This document shows positions 8,258-16,397 of a stretch of DNA of 64,000 bases, piece after piece (position 1 is the first letter of the stretch; every line of letters begins with the position of its first letter). The notes under the pieces are model-generated. The model made no database searches and was not told where the DNA came from. It saw only the letters and a program-made list of their open reading frames with translations. Origin of the DNA: Clostridium saudiense (GTDB lineage Bacteria; Bacillota; Clostridia; Clostridiales; Clostridiaceae); NCBI RefSeq assembly GCF_000577815.1, contig NZ_CBYM010000018.1:1-64000 (forward strand). Reading direction: 5' to 3'. Position numbers and translations under genes: made by a program.

Positions 8258-10105
8258 ATGGTAAATTATAAAGATGTTTTTAGAAAAATACCTAAGCCAA
8301 TATTGTTTATAAAGTATGAATTAAACAAAGATAAGAATACTACAATGAAGATAGAATTTATTAATGACGAAGCACTTTCATTTTTTAATAAAACTTCTGA
8401 TGAGCTTATCCATAAAGATTTCTTTGATGTTTTACCAGAATTTAAAGATGATAAGAACTTTATAAATAGGATAGAGAGTATAGAGAATGATAATATAGTA
8501 TGCACTAAATATATTAGGAGTTTAGTGAATTTTATTAGCATTACTATACAAAAAATAGATGAAAAATATTTTGCTTTTTATTTAGAGCATTGTATAGAAA
8601 AGAAAATTTTTGATGAAATTAATGAGCTAGGTAATATTTTCTTTATAAAAGATAGAGAAAATAGATACATGTATAGTAGTGATTTATATAATGAATATGA
8701 AGGGCATCCAAATCTTGATATGTATGGATTAACAGACTTTGATGTATATTCAAAAGAGAATGGAGATTTATACTTCAATGCAGCTAAAACCTTCATTGAT
8801 TCAAAGCAACCATATAGTAAAGAGATTAGTACATTAAATAATACTGTATATATATTAAATAGATATTCAATATATAGTAATGGTGAGGTTATAGGTATTA
8901 TAGGAATTTTTGAAAGTGTTATAGGGAAATTAGAAAAAATATATGATGGTGGTATAATGACTAAAATAGTAAATGATAGCCTAGAACATATAATTTTTAA
9001 AGATATGAATGGTGTGTATTTAGATTGTAATGATAGTTTTTTAAAGGATCTTAAACTTAAACGTGAAGATGTTATAGGGAAGAGTAGCTCTAACATATAT
9101 GGTTTAAGTGAAATAGAAGCTAGTATACAAAAATCAGATTTAGAAGTAATTAAAGAGAAAAAGAGAAAAATATATAATGAAGAAATTACTATTGATGGAC
9201 AGGTTAGAGAATTTGAAGTTATTAAAGAGCCATTTTGGGATAGTTACAAAAATTTAGTGGGGATTATTGTAACTGGAAGAGATGTTACTCATAGAAGAGA
9301 AATTGAAAAAATGCAACAAGAGTTTTTTGCAAATATATCTCATGAATTAAGAACTCCTTTAAATTTAATTTTTAGTTCATTGCAACTAATTAAAAGTGTT
9401 GAAAAGGAAGTTTTAGAAAAAAGAAATTCCTTAAATAAGTATATAGATATAATAGACCAAAACTCCAAAAGATTATTAAAGTTGGTTGATAATTTAATTG
9501 AGTCTACAAGAATGAAATGTGGATATTATGAATATAACCCTAAAAATTATGATATAGTGAGTTTTGTAGAAAATATTTCAATGTCAGTAGCAGACTTTGC
9601 TAAACAAAATAATATAGATTTAATTTTTGATACTGATGTTGAAGAAAAAATAATGGCTTTTGATTTAGAAAAGCTAGAGAGAATAATGCTTAATCTCCTT
9701 TCAAATAGTATAAAATACAATAAGGCACAGGGGCAAATAGAAGTATTGCTAAACGATTGTAATGATACTTTTGTTATAACAGTAAAAGATACTGGAGTGG
9801 GGATACCAAGTGATAAATTAATGTATATATTTGAAAGGTTCAGGCAAGTTGAAAATAGGTTTAATAAGTCTACTGAAGGTAGTGGAATAGGATTATCGCT
9901 TGTAAAAGATTTAATTGAAATACAGGGGGGAACTATAGAAGTTAAAAGTGAGTTAGGTGTTGGAAGTGAGTTTATAATAAAGTTACCTGTAAAGATTTTA
10001 AGTGATGATAGTAATATTGATAAGGTATATTTTAATAATGATTATCATGATTTGGTTAAGAGAATGAATATAGAGTTTTCTGATATATATATAGGAAATG
10101 ATTAA
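8258..10105 (+). CDS. Orphan cytoplasmic PAS-domain sensor histidine kinase, copy 2
   Basis: 615 residues from the ATG at 8258. An in-frame GTG at 8246 lies inside the GTGGAGGAAAG ribosome site and is rejected; with the ATG, the active His falls at 362 as in copy 1. The architecture is the same: three PAS-like modules, a HisKA 'FFANISHELRTPLN', 'NLLSNSIKYNK', 'DTGVGIP', 'GSGIGLSLV' and the 'KRMNIEFSDIYI' tail. Identity to copy 1 is roughly two thirds by eye, highest in the catalytic half and lower in the sensor half, so the two kinases probably sense different signals. The untranslated 40 bases before both starts are also similar. No partner regulator is adjacent, so it is a Spo0A-kinase candidate. 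Confidence 0.9.
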   Translation: MVNYKDVFRKIPKPILFIKYELNKDKNTTMKIEFINDEALSFFNKTSDELIHKDFFDVLPEFKDDKNFINRIESIENDNIVCTKYIRSLVNFISITIQKIDEKYFAFYLEHCIEKKIFDEINELGNIFFIKDRENRYMYSSDLYNEYEGHPNLDMYGLTDFDVYSKENGDLYFNAAKTFIDSKQPYSKEISTLNNTVYILNRYSIYSNGEVIGIIGIFESVIGKLEKIYDGGIMTKIVNDSLEHIIFKDMNGVYLDCNDSFLKDLKLKREDVIGKSSSNIYGLSEIEASIQKSDLEVIKEKKRKIYNEEITIDGQVREFEVIKEPFWDSYKNLVGIIVTGRDVTHRREIEKMQQEFFANISHELRTPLNLIFSSLQLIKSVEKEVLEKRNSLNKYIDIIDQNSKRLLKLVDNLIESTRMKCGYYEYNPKNYDIVSFVENISMSVADFAKQNNIDLIFDTDVEEKIMAFDLEKLERIMLNLLSNSIKYNKAQGQIEVLLNDCNDTFVITVKDTGVGIPSDKLMYIFERFRQVENRFNKSTEGSGIGLSLVKDLIEIQGGTIEVKSELGVGSEFIIKLPVKILSDDSNIDKVYFNNDYHDLVKRMNIEFSDIYIGND

Positions 10106-10173
10106 GATGTAATAGCTTCTTATTAGGTAAAATAATGGTTTTGTTTTAAAATAGTGTTGAAATTAGCATAACA

Positions 10174-10203
10174 AAAAAGGATGTCCAAATGGACATCCTT
10201 TTT
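10174..10203. terminator. Bidirectional terminator after kinase copy 2
   Basis: A compact perfect hairpin, AAAAAGGATGTCC / GGACATCCTTTTT, with a 4-base loop, between converging genes. Confidence 0.9.
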
Positions 10204-10212
10204 GAATAGAAA

Positions 10213-10341
10213 TTAAAGTAATCCTATCTTTATGTTGTTTAAATATGGAACAGATAATATAAGAATAAAAATCGAATATATACATAAAAACAATGATAAA
10301 CTTCCTAACCCTAATTTGTTACATTTAAATTTTTTCACCAT
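10213..10341 (-). CDS. Small single-pass membrane protein (42 aa)
   Basis: A short frame with an excellent ribosome site (TAGGAGGAGCA before the ATG at 10341) encodes 42 residues: a basic start (MVKKFKCNK), then one hydrophobic helix of about 22 residues (SLFLCIYSIFILILSV), then a short polar tail. It ends 10 bases from the shared terminator, as a real gene would. I do not recognise the family. Small proteins of this form can be toxins, lipoprotein or sensor partners, or sporulation peptides; none of these is shown. Confidence 0.6.
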   Translation of the reverse strand: MVKKFKCNKLGLGSLSLFLCIYSIFILILSVPYLNNIKIGLL

Positions 10342-10459
10342 TGCTCCTCCTATCAATATACTTAATGTGGTAATACTTATAACTAAAACTACTATAAGTG
10401 TTAAATTATAAATTTATCGAGCATTTTAAAAATCAAATCGTCTTATACTTCGTAATATA

Positions 10460-10645
10460 TTAAGAGTGTTCACATTTTTCAAAAACTAAATCATGAGAAG
10501 TTATTTGACCATAACTACCATTACTTGCAGGTATAGCTCCTACAAATCTCCAACCTTCTTTACTGTATTTATCAATTATTTCTCTATGATTACTATTAGT
10601 AAATACTCCTCTAACTTTTGATTCTACATACATATAAGTATACAT
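10460..10645 (-). CDS. DUF4177 family small protein
   Basis: 61 residues from the ATG at 10645, which has GGGAGGG immediately upstream (10651-10657); a longer frame starts at 10678 but lacks a good site. The 'YMYVESKVRGVF...REIIDKYSKEGWRFVGAIPA' pattern, with an 'EGWR' turn and a strand-rich ending 'HDLVFEK', fits DUF4177, a small alpha/beta fold of unknown function common in clostridia and bacilli. No operon partner is obvious. Confidence 0.8.
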   Translation of the reverse strand: MYTYMYVESKVRGVFTNSNHREIIDKYSKEGWRFVGAIPASNGSYGQITSHDLVFEKCEHS

Positions 10646-10716
10646 AAATTCCCTCCCTTTAAATAACTTAGCCATCAAGATTAAAGTTGTTCATCAACTC
10701 TAATTTGTACTTATAC

Positions 10717-11085
10717 TTATTCTCTTATTTGAATCCACTTAGGATTAGTAATTGTAGTAGGATACGTCTCTTGTGTATGTCCATCATACATAATAGTAAC
10801 TACATCATCCAGCCTAATGTTATCCTGAGACATCTCTTCTCCTGACTTATCAAAAATCTTAATATCTTTGCAACTAACAAAGCACTTATCTCCTATTTGC
10901 GAAATTGATGAATTATCAATTCCACTAACAAGTAATAGTTTATTATCTAAATCATTTTCAATAACCTTAGCGTCTACAGTTGTTTCAACACCATCAGATT
11001 TATTTAAATTGCATCCATTCAAAAGAAATAAAATCATTGGTACACATAACGTCATACTAACAATTTTAAATATTTTACTCTGCAT
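10717..11085 (-). CDS. DUF3221-like lipoprotein
   Basis: 122 residues. The N-terminal signal ends in a lipobox 'LLNGC', with Cys25 as the predicted lipidated residue, so the protein should sit on the outer face of the membrane. The mature part is a small beta-rich domain ending 'VVTIMYDGHTQETYPTTI', which resembles the ending of DUF3221 proteins of Firmicutes. Function is unknown. It is probably monocistronic, with a ribosome site 'ATGAGGTGAG' before the ATG. Confidence 0.7.
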   Translation of the reverse strand: MQSKIFKIVSMTLCVPMILFLLNGCNLNKSDGVETTVDAKVIENDLDNKLLLVSGIDNSSISQIGDKCFVSCKDIKIFDKSGEEMSQDNIRLDDVVTIMYDGHTQETYPTTITNPKWIQIRE

Positions 11086-11277
11086 ATACTCACCTCATAT
11101 ATTTCGTATTTTAATACCATTGTTCATCAACAATTACATTTATTATATACCAAAAGAAGTAAAATTAAAACAAATCCCCCAAAATAAATTTTATTTTAAA
11201 TGCAAAAACATTCTAAAGCAGTATATGTAATAAGTGTAAGGCAACAAAACTAAAAAATAAAAAAGGGGGAATTTACA

Positions 11278-11499
11278 ATGGCAAATAAAGAACTTGAAAG
11301 CACAGTACTATCAATAGAGGTAGAAACTTCTGTTGATAAAGAGGGCAATCCTAAATTTACAAAAAAGAAGTTAGGTAACTTAGTACCAGGTGCTGATCCA
11401 AATAAAGTTATGGCAGTTGCAGATAAGATTGCACCAATACTTAAGAAGAATACAGGTTATATTTATATAACTGAAGTATCTCAACTTACTAATCAATAA
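11278..11499 (+). CDS. DUF1659 family protein
   Basis: 73 residues: 'TSVDKEGNPKFTKKKLGNLVPGADPNKVMAVADKIAPIL' is a clear DUF1659 pattern. These short proteins of unknown function are nearly always encoded next to a DUF2922 protein, as here. A strong site AAAGGGGG lies before the ATG. Confidence 0.85.
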   Translation: MANKELESTVLSIEVETSVDKEGNPKFTKKKLGNLVPGADPNKVMAVADKIAPILKKNTGYIYITEVSQLTNQ

Positions 11500-11522
11500 T
11501 AAAAAGAAAGGAAGTGTAAAGT

Positions 11523-11738
11523 ATGGAATATACATTAACAATGACATTTATAGCCGAAAGTGGAGAAAAATCTAATGTTTCCATTAGTGATGTAAAAAGC
11601 GGAATAACTAGTGATGAAGCCTTAGAAATAATGGATAGTATTATTGAAAATAATGTTTTCCAAAATAAAAATGGAGCATATATTACTAAAGAATCAGCTC
11701 AAGTTGTTGCAAGACAAGTTACTAAATTTACTGTATAA
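11523..11738 (+). CDS. DUF2922 family protein
   Basis: 71 residues. 'EYTLTMTFIAESGEKSNVSI' followed by a helix and 'GAYITKESAQVVARQVTKF' fits DUF2922. It follows the DUF1659 gene by 23 bases with its own AAGGAAG site, so the two form an operon ending in the terminator at 11769. Function is unknown. Confidence 0.85.
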   Translation: MEYTLTMTFIAESGEKSNVSISDVKSGITSDEALEIMDSIIENNVFQNKNGAYITKESAQVVARQVTKFTV

Positions 11739-11768
11739 GCTCTAGTAGTTTTATACAGATTATATAAG

Positions 11769-11815
11769 AAGGAATAAGGGTTACCTTGGTGTAATTCTTA
11801 TTCCTTCATTTTTTT
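11769..11815. terminator. Bidirectional terminator
   Basis: AAGGAATAAG / CTTATTCCTT stem with inner pairing and a T-rich tail, between the DUF2922 gene and the converging response regulator. Confidence 0.8.
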
Positions 11816-11818
11816 ATT

Positions 11819-12490
11819 TTAGCAATCTAAAATATAACCATATCCTGGTATCGATTTCAAACAATTCAAATCTAAAGCTGTTCTTATTTTACTTATATGA
11901 GAATCAACAGTCCTATCGTTAATTTTACAATGTGTTCCCCAAATATAATTTATAATTTGCTCTCTACTTAAAACTATACCTTTGTTATTTATAAGAAGTT
12001 TTAATATTTCTAGTCGTGTTTTTCCTAAAGAAACTTCATTATCATTCCATAATACTTGTCTTGTAGAAAAGTTAACTTTTATATTTTCATATATCCATAA
12101 TTTATTATTAAGTTCTGTAATTTTAATTTTTTCTTCTAGAACACAACGTATTTTTTTAATTAAAAAGCCAATATAGCAAGGTTTAACTACGTAATCATTT
12201 ATCCCCATATTAAAACATCTTTGTTGAACTATATTATGATTTATAGAAGTAAACATTATTACTGGTGTATTATAATTTCTAGCTTTAAGCTCACTTAAAA
12301 AAGTAAGTCCATCCATTTCAGGCATGATCATATCTAAAAGAATCAAACTTATCTTATTATTTTCTAGTGCTTCAATTCCAGCCTCACCATTATCGCAGTA
12401 AATAACATTAAATCCATTAATCTTTAATTCTTTAGTAAGTTCACGTGAATCAGTAACATTATCGTCAATTAGTAAAATAGTTTCTTTCAT
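11819..12490 (-). CDS. Orphan OmpR/PhoB-type response regulator
   Basis: 223 residues. The receiver domain (about 1-118) has acidic residues Asp9/Asp10, phospho-acceptor Asp53 ('LILLDMIMPEMDG') and Lys103 ('VVKPC'). The C-terminal winged helix (about 128-222) has 'LEILKLLINNKGIVLSREQI' and 'RTVDSHISKIR'. It is a DNA-binding transcription factor activated by phosphorylation. No histidine kinase lies next to it, so its partner is elsewhere; the two orphan PAS kinases in this window are possible but unproven partners. Confidence 0.92.
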   Translation of the reverse strand: MKETILLIDDNVTDSRELTKELKINGFNVIYCDNGEAGIEALENNKISLILLDMIMPEMDGLTFLSELKARNYNTPVIMFTSINHNIVQQRCFNMGINDYVVKPCYIGFLIKKIRCVLEEKIKITELNNKLWIYENIKVNFSTRQVLWNDNEVSLGKTRLEILKLLINNKGIVLSREQIINYIWGTHCKINDRTVDSHISKIRTALDLNCLKSIPGYGYILDC

Positions 12491-12667
12491 AAAATTTCTC
12501 CCCCTAAAAAAACAGTATAATTGTAAATAATAATAATTCTACCATTTAATTACATATAATAAAAGACAATTTTATACATTTTCTAAATGTTGTGAAAATT
12601 AACAAAATTATTGTGTTAAAGAGATGAAAATCCATATTTTCGCAACATTGAAGGTTTATAATTCTTA

Positions 12668-12701
12668 TATAATCAAAAATTACCTTAACAATAAGTTAAG
12701 G
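12668..12701 (+). promoter_or_regulatory. Likely promoter and operator of the replication module
   Basis: A TATAAT (12668-12673) is followed by a perfect palindrome CCTTAAC-AATAA-GTTAAGG (12683-12701), placed just after the expected transcription start and before a GGGGGG ribosome site. A -35 is not clear. The position suggests a repressor operator. Confidence 0.5.
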
Positions 12702-12718
12702 AAAAGTGGGGGGATACC

Positions 12719-13264
12719 ATGAATAATAATTTTTTAGCATCAAAACTTGATAGTGAATACATTAAAGATTTAACAATATTAAAGTTAAAGAAAAACTATA
12801 AGGTTATAGGGGATGAAGAGTATAAAAATATGCTTTTAGATTTAACAATGCTTAATGGGTATTCAGATTTTACAGAAATGTTATCAATGACAGCTTTTGA
12901 AATGATAATAGACAGAATAGAAAATATGGAAAGTAATGAAGAGGTTAAAATAATATTTAATGAAAAAGTAGAAGTTCTTTATAAGAATAAATTTATAGAT
13001 AAAAGCTGCGATGTTGTATTAATTGGAAAACAAACAATAGAAGTGATAAGTATACTACCATTTGAATTCCATCATATATTTGCTTTTGATCATGAAGAAA
13101 GTCAATTGTTAGGAATAGGAATCATAAATAAGTATTTATCAAGTTTTGAATGTAAATGTTTAACACTTACAGTGGTTCAACCAAATTTAATGGAAAGCTC
13201 TATATATGGCACAACTGTAAATAAGTTTTTACATCAGTACGATTTCTCACTTTTATGGGAATAA
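12719..13264 (+). CDS. Degenerate DUF2800-like (phage PD-(D/E)xK) protein
   Basis: 181 residues. The second half follows the layout of phage DUF2800 nucleases ('CDVVLIGKQTIEVI...EESQLLGIGIINKY...CLTLTVVQPN'), whose active form has an Asp, then a 'DFKYG'-like Asp-x-Lys, then the 'NPQLxLYALG' helix. Here the second motif reads 'VISILPFEF', so the catalytic Asp and Lys are absent, and the N-terminal part is shorter. I infer an inactive relative kept for another role, or a decaying phage gene. It is followed by a terminator and then the DnaD-like and DnaB-like genes, which are typical phage replication neighbours. Confidence 0.5.
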   Translation: MNNNFLASKLDSEYIKDLTILKLKKNYKVIGDEEYKNMLLDLTMLNGYSDFTEMLSMTAFEMIIDRIENMESNEEVKIIFNEKVEVLYKNKFIDKSCDVVLIGKQTIEVISILPFEFHHIFAFDHEESQLLGIGIINKYLSSFECKCLTLTVVQPNLMESSIYGTTVNKFLHQYDFSLLWE

Positions 13265-13276
13265 AAATATAAATTA

Positions 13277-13305
13277 TAGGCTGGCAAAATAATATAGCCA
13301 GCCTA
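13277..13305 (+). terminator. Terminator
   Basis: Perfect TAGGCTGGC / GCCAGCCTA stem. Only A-rich sequence follows, so it is weak as a classical terminator and could also be an attenuator or processing site before the dnaD-like gene. Confidence 0.55.
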
Positions 13306-13336
13306 AAAATAAAAAAGAGTTTTGGAGGTAATTAAG

Positions 13337-14323
13337 ATGATTTGTACAGATAAAATGATGATTAATATATTTAGTGATACCAATATTGATAAAGATGAAA
13401 GGTATATGCTTTTAATGTTTATAACAAATACTATTAAGGGGAAGGATGCTATTGCAATGTCTATTAAAACATTGTTAGAGGTATTTGAATGCAAAGGAAA
13501 GAAAACAGTTTTAAATATTATAAAGTCTTTAGAAAAGAAGGGATATATAGAAATAATAAAAAGTATAGGTAAAGTAAATCAATATAAAGTTATTAAATAT
13601 ATTGATGGCTTTTTATCAGAAGATAGCTGCTCTTTACAAGAAGATTCCATTTTAGAAGATGATAGTATTTCTACAAGTGTAAGTACTTATCCTTCAGAGA
13701 ATAACATTAGGAATCTAAGTGCAGATACCTATACTCCAGAGGATACTAGTGTTTCTACAAGTACAGGTACCTATACTTCAGAGGATACTAGTACTAAGGG
13801 AAGGACAGGTACCTATACTTCAGGAGATACAGGTACCTATACTCCACGAGACACTAGTATAATTTCAAGACCAGGTGCTTTAAGTAAAGAAAATAACGCT
13901 GGGAGGTCTGAAAATACTAATGTTTCAGCTAGTGCTAGCAAAAATGATGATAGATATATTAATAATAAATATATTAATAATAATAATAAATTATATATAT
14001 ATATTTTTAATGCTTGGAACAAACTAAATATAAACAATGAGAAAAAACTAACTGACGACAATAAAAGTGCAATAGCTAATGCATTAAATGAGCATAATGA
14101 AGAGGATATTATTAATGCCATAGAAAACTTTGGTGTTGTATATAAAAGCGATCATTACTACAACTATGCTTGGATTTTAAAAAGCTTTTTATCTAGAAGC
14201 AATGGAGTTAATAGGTTTATGGAAGATGGTGATATATGGCTTGATTACAAGGCAAAGCAAAAAAATGTTAAGCGTAATTCCATATTTCCTGAAGATTTTG
14301 ATATAGAAAAATATATAGATTAA
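13337..14323 (+). CDS. DnaD-like replication initiation protein (phage-type)
   Basis: 328 residues from the ATG at 13337, with GGAGG 8 bases upstream; a longer TTG frame overlaps that site. The N-terminal ~85 residues form a winged helix ('KTLLEVFECKGKKTVLNIIKSLEKKGYIEI'). A repetitive Ser/Thr/Asp/Tyr linker (about 110-195) follows. The C-terminal DnaD-type helical domain (about 220-300) has the hallmark 'YNYAWILKSFLSR'. Such proteins open or mark origins and help load the replicative helicase, and the DnaB-like helicase gene is next. It is probably phage- or plasmid-derived. Confidence 0.85.
   Translation: MICTDKMMINIFSDTNIDKDERYMLLMFITNTIKGKDAIAMSIKTLLEVFECKGKKTVLNIIKSLEKKGYIEIIKSIGKVNQYKVIKYIDGFLSEDSCSLQEDSILEDDSISTSVSTYPSENNIRNLSADTYTPEDTSVSTSTGTYTSEDTSTKGRTGTYTSGDTGTYTPRDTSIISRPGALSKENNAGRSENTNVSASASKNDDRYINNKYINNNNKLYIYIFNAWNKLNINNEKKLTDDNKSAIANALNEHNEEDIINAIENFGVVYKSDHYYNYAWILKSFLSRSNGVNRFMEDGDIWLDYKAKQKNVKRNSIFPEDFDIEKYID
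13727..13863 (+). repeat. Tandem repeats in the DnaD-like linker
   Basis: Units starting ACCTATACT at 13727, 13769, 13811 and 13835: spacing 42, 42 and 24 bases. They code for repeats of TGTYT(S/P)-x-DTS. The unit length is a multiple of three, so copy number can vary without breaking the frame. Confidence 0.8.
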
Positions 14324-14379
14324 CCAATATGGACAGGCTTTGTTTATAAAAAAATAAGTTATAAGGTGGGTAATGAGAG

Positions 14380-15705
14380 ATGTTAACTAATAATCAAATT
14401 GTGTTAGAGCAGGAGCTTTTGGGGTCTATATTTAAAAATAATAATCTTATGCTAAAGGCTAGAGAAAAAATAAAGCCAGAGATGTTTTTATACTCAAAGC
14501 ATATGAATATCTATTTAGGGATTTTAGATATGGTTGCAAATAAGCTAGAAGTAGATCTTATAACCTTTTTAGAGCATCATAAAAAAAGAGTTGGAGATAT
14601 GGATGGAGTAACTTATGTTACAGAAATATACACATGTAGTGCAAGTGATATAGGCTTTAATACTAAGTTGGACATGCTTGTGAATAATTACAAAAGACAT
14701 CTTTATGTTGAAATGAAAGACAAAATAAATTCAGATATGTCACTAGAAGAAATTGAAAGTGAAGTTGAAGGTGTTAAGGTTAAGGTCCATAAATGCAATA
14801 TAAAAAAGGAGCTTGATATAGATAAGCAATATGATGATTATATAAACTGGCTTTATGATGAAAATAGAGATAAAGGAATGAAGTCTGGACTTACTTATTT
14901 AGATAAATATTTGGGGAATTTTCAAAAAGGAAGACTTGTTACTGTATTTGCTAGAAGTGGTGTTGGTAAAACAACATTTTCATTACAACTTGCAGCAAAT
15001 ATGGCTTTAAAAGGTCATAAAATCTTTTATGGAAGTGCAGAAATGACAAGAAATCAAGTTTTTAATAGGATAGTGGCTAGTGGGCTTTCACTTTCAGCTA
15101 AGGCTATTGATGAAGATACTATCTTAAAAGAGGATAAAGAGAGTATTGCAAAATTCATGACAAAAGTCATAAATAATAAATTTTATGTTTCTACTGAAAC
15201 AGACTTTGAAAAGTTTATTGATGAAATAAAGGTATATAAACTTCAAAATTCATTAGATGTGGTGTTTGTTGATTATATAAATAAATATATAGATTTTACT
15301 GATAGAGATATGCTGACTAATAAATTAGGTAAAATAAGTGGCATGTTAAAGTCTTTAGCAATGGAAGAGGACATTTGTGTTGTTTTAATGGCTCAAGCTA
15401 ACAGGGTTATAGATAAAAAGGTGGGAGACAATGCAGTTGAAAAAATAGATTCAAGTGATATTCAAGATAGTGCTAGAATTGAGCAAGATAGCGATCAGGT
15501 AATAGGTCTTTATAGAAACGTTAAGCTTGATGACAAAATGTATAGAGAAAATTTATTTAATCAAGGTAAGCTTAAATATAATTCTAAAAATGCAGATGAT
15601 AATCCAGAATGTATGAATGCAGTTATTATTAAAAATAGGCATGGAGATAGGGGGACATGCGCATTAAGGTGGCATGGAAGGTATTCTAGAGTAAGTGATT
15701 TTTAG
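14380..15705 (+). CDS. DnaB-like replicative DNA helicase
   Basis: 441 residues, close to the usual DnaB length. The N-terminal domain is about 1-100. The RecA-like domain has Walker A 'ARSGVGKT' (about 191-198), Walker B around 'LDVVFVDYI', and the later 'QDSARIEQDSDQVIGLYR' and 'KNRHGDRGTCALRWHG' motifs of the family. It should be a hexameric 5'-3' helicase at a replication fork. Pairing with a DnaD-like gene and lack of housekeeping neighbours suggest a second, mobile-element-derived helicase rather than the chromosomal one. Confidence 0.88.
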   Translation: MLTNNQIVLEQELLGSIFKNNNLMLKAREKIKPEMFLYSKHMNIYLGILDMVANKLEVDLITFLEHHKKRVGDMDGVTYVTEIYTCSASDIGFNTKLDMLVNNYKRHLYVEMKDKINSDMSLEEIESEVEGVKVKVHKCNIKKELDIDKQYDDYINWLYDENRDKGMKSGLTYLDKYLGNFQKGRLVTVFARSGVGKTTFSLQLAANMALKGHKIFYGSAEMTRNQVFNRIVASGLSLSAKAIDEDTILKEDKESIAKFMTKVINNKFYVSTETDFEKFIDEIKVYKLQNSLDVVFVDYINKYIDFTDRDMLTNKLGKISGMLKSLAMEEDICVVLMAQANRVIDKKVGDNAVEKIDSSDIQDSARIEQDSDQVIGLYRNVKLDDKMYRENLFNQGKLKYNSKNADDNPECMNAVIIKNRHGDRGTCALRWHGRYSRVSDF

Positions 15706-15718
15706 GGGAGGTTATATT

Positions 15719-16210
15719 ATGTTTAGTGATATTATAAGTGTTATTAGTGAAAGGGATAAGTATTTGGCATCGTTAATTGAAAGTATTGATAAGATGTTAT
15801 TGGTTGATTCTTTTACTGTTATTTTAAAGTCTAGAGCTATTGGTGAGCGAGTTGTTAAGAATATTATTTTGATTGAAGGTATTACTGGTACTGATGAAAT
15901 GAATCAAAAGGATAAGATTAATTTGCTTGAAAGGCAGGATTTTTTTAGGGATGATGTTTATAGATCTTTTCATACTTTAAGGGTTTTTGGGAATAGGGCC
16001 ATTCATGATGAGCTTGAGGGTGTTTTTGAAACTTCTTTGATGGTTTGTAGGGTTCTTTATAGGGTTTTATCTTGGTATGTTATTGTATATGTTTGTTGTG
16101 ATTTTGTGCCTAGTAGTTATATTGAGCCTGATATTATTGGCAGGATTGCTGAGTCTGAGAAGAGGGTAAGTGATGCTGTGAATTTGGTGTTGGGGAAGGC
16201 TTATGTTTGA
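15719..16210 (+). CDS. DUF4145-like protein
   Basis: 163 residues from the ATG at 15719, preceded by GGGGAGG; a longer frame overlaps the DnaB-like gene by 11 bases. The 'FFRDDVYRSFHTLRVFGNRAIHD' segment and following helices resemble DUF4145, an all-helical domain often fused or linked to restriction and other defence proteins. Codon use differs sharply from the neighbours: many TTG, GTT, GGT and GAG codons and a visible T/G bias on the coding strand, against the A-rich style elsewhere. That hints at separate origin. A terminator hairpin follows. Confidence 0.65.
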   Translation: MFSDIISVISERDKYLASLIESIDKMLLVDSFTVILKSRAIGERVVKNIILIEGITGTDEMNQKDKINLLERQDFFRDDVYRSFHTLRVFGNRAIHDELEGVFETSLMVCRVLYRVLSWYVIVYVCCDFVPSSYIEPDIIGRIAESEKRVSDAVNLVLGKAYV

Positions 16211-16229
16211 TTAGAGGCATTTAATATGG

Positions 16230-16260
16230 AATCAGCTATAAGGGGGTATAGCTGATTTTG
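16230..16260 (+). terminator. Hairpin terminator
   Basis: AATCAGCTATA / TATAGCTGATT perfect 11-bp stem with a G-rich loop and TTTT tail. Confidence 0.7.
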
Positions 16261-16397
16261 TATTTAGAATTGTAGAAAGGATTGCCATGTTTTATTAATA
16301 ATTTAATATGATTTAGCATTAATTGTTTAAAAATATAGTTATATAAATTTATATGAAGTTAATATATATAAGTAAAGGAAGAGTATATGGGGGAAAG

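Noticed and set aside
10868..11230. Plus-strand open frame of 120 codons
   Set aside because: Antisense shadow of the lipoprotein gene, no ribosome site or recognisable domain.
13727..13863. Repeat cluster considered as a CRISPR array
   Set aside because: Repeats are translated, in frame, with no unique spacers of constant size; no cas genes are present in the window.
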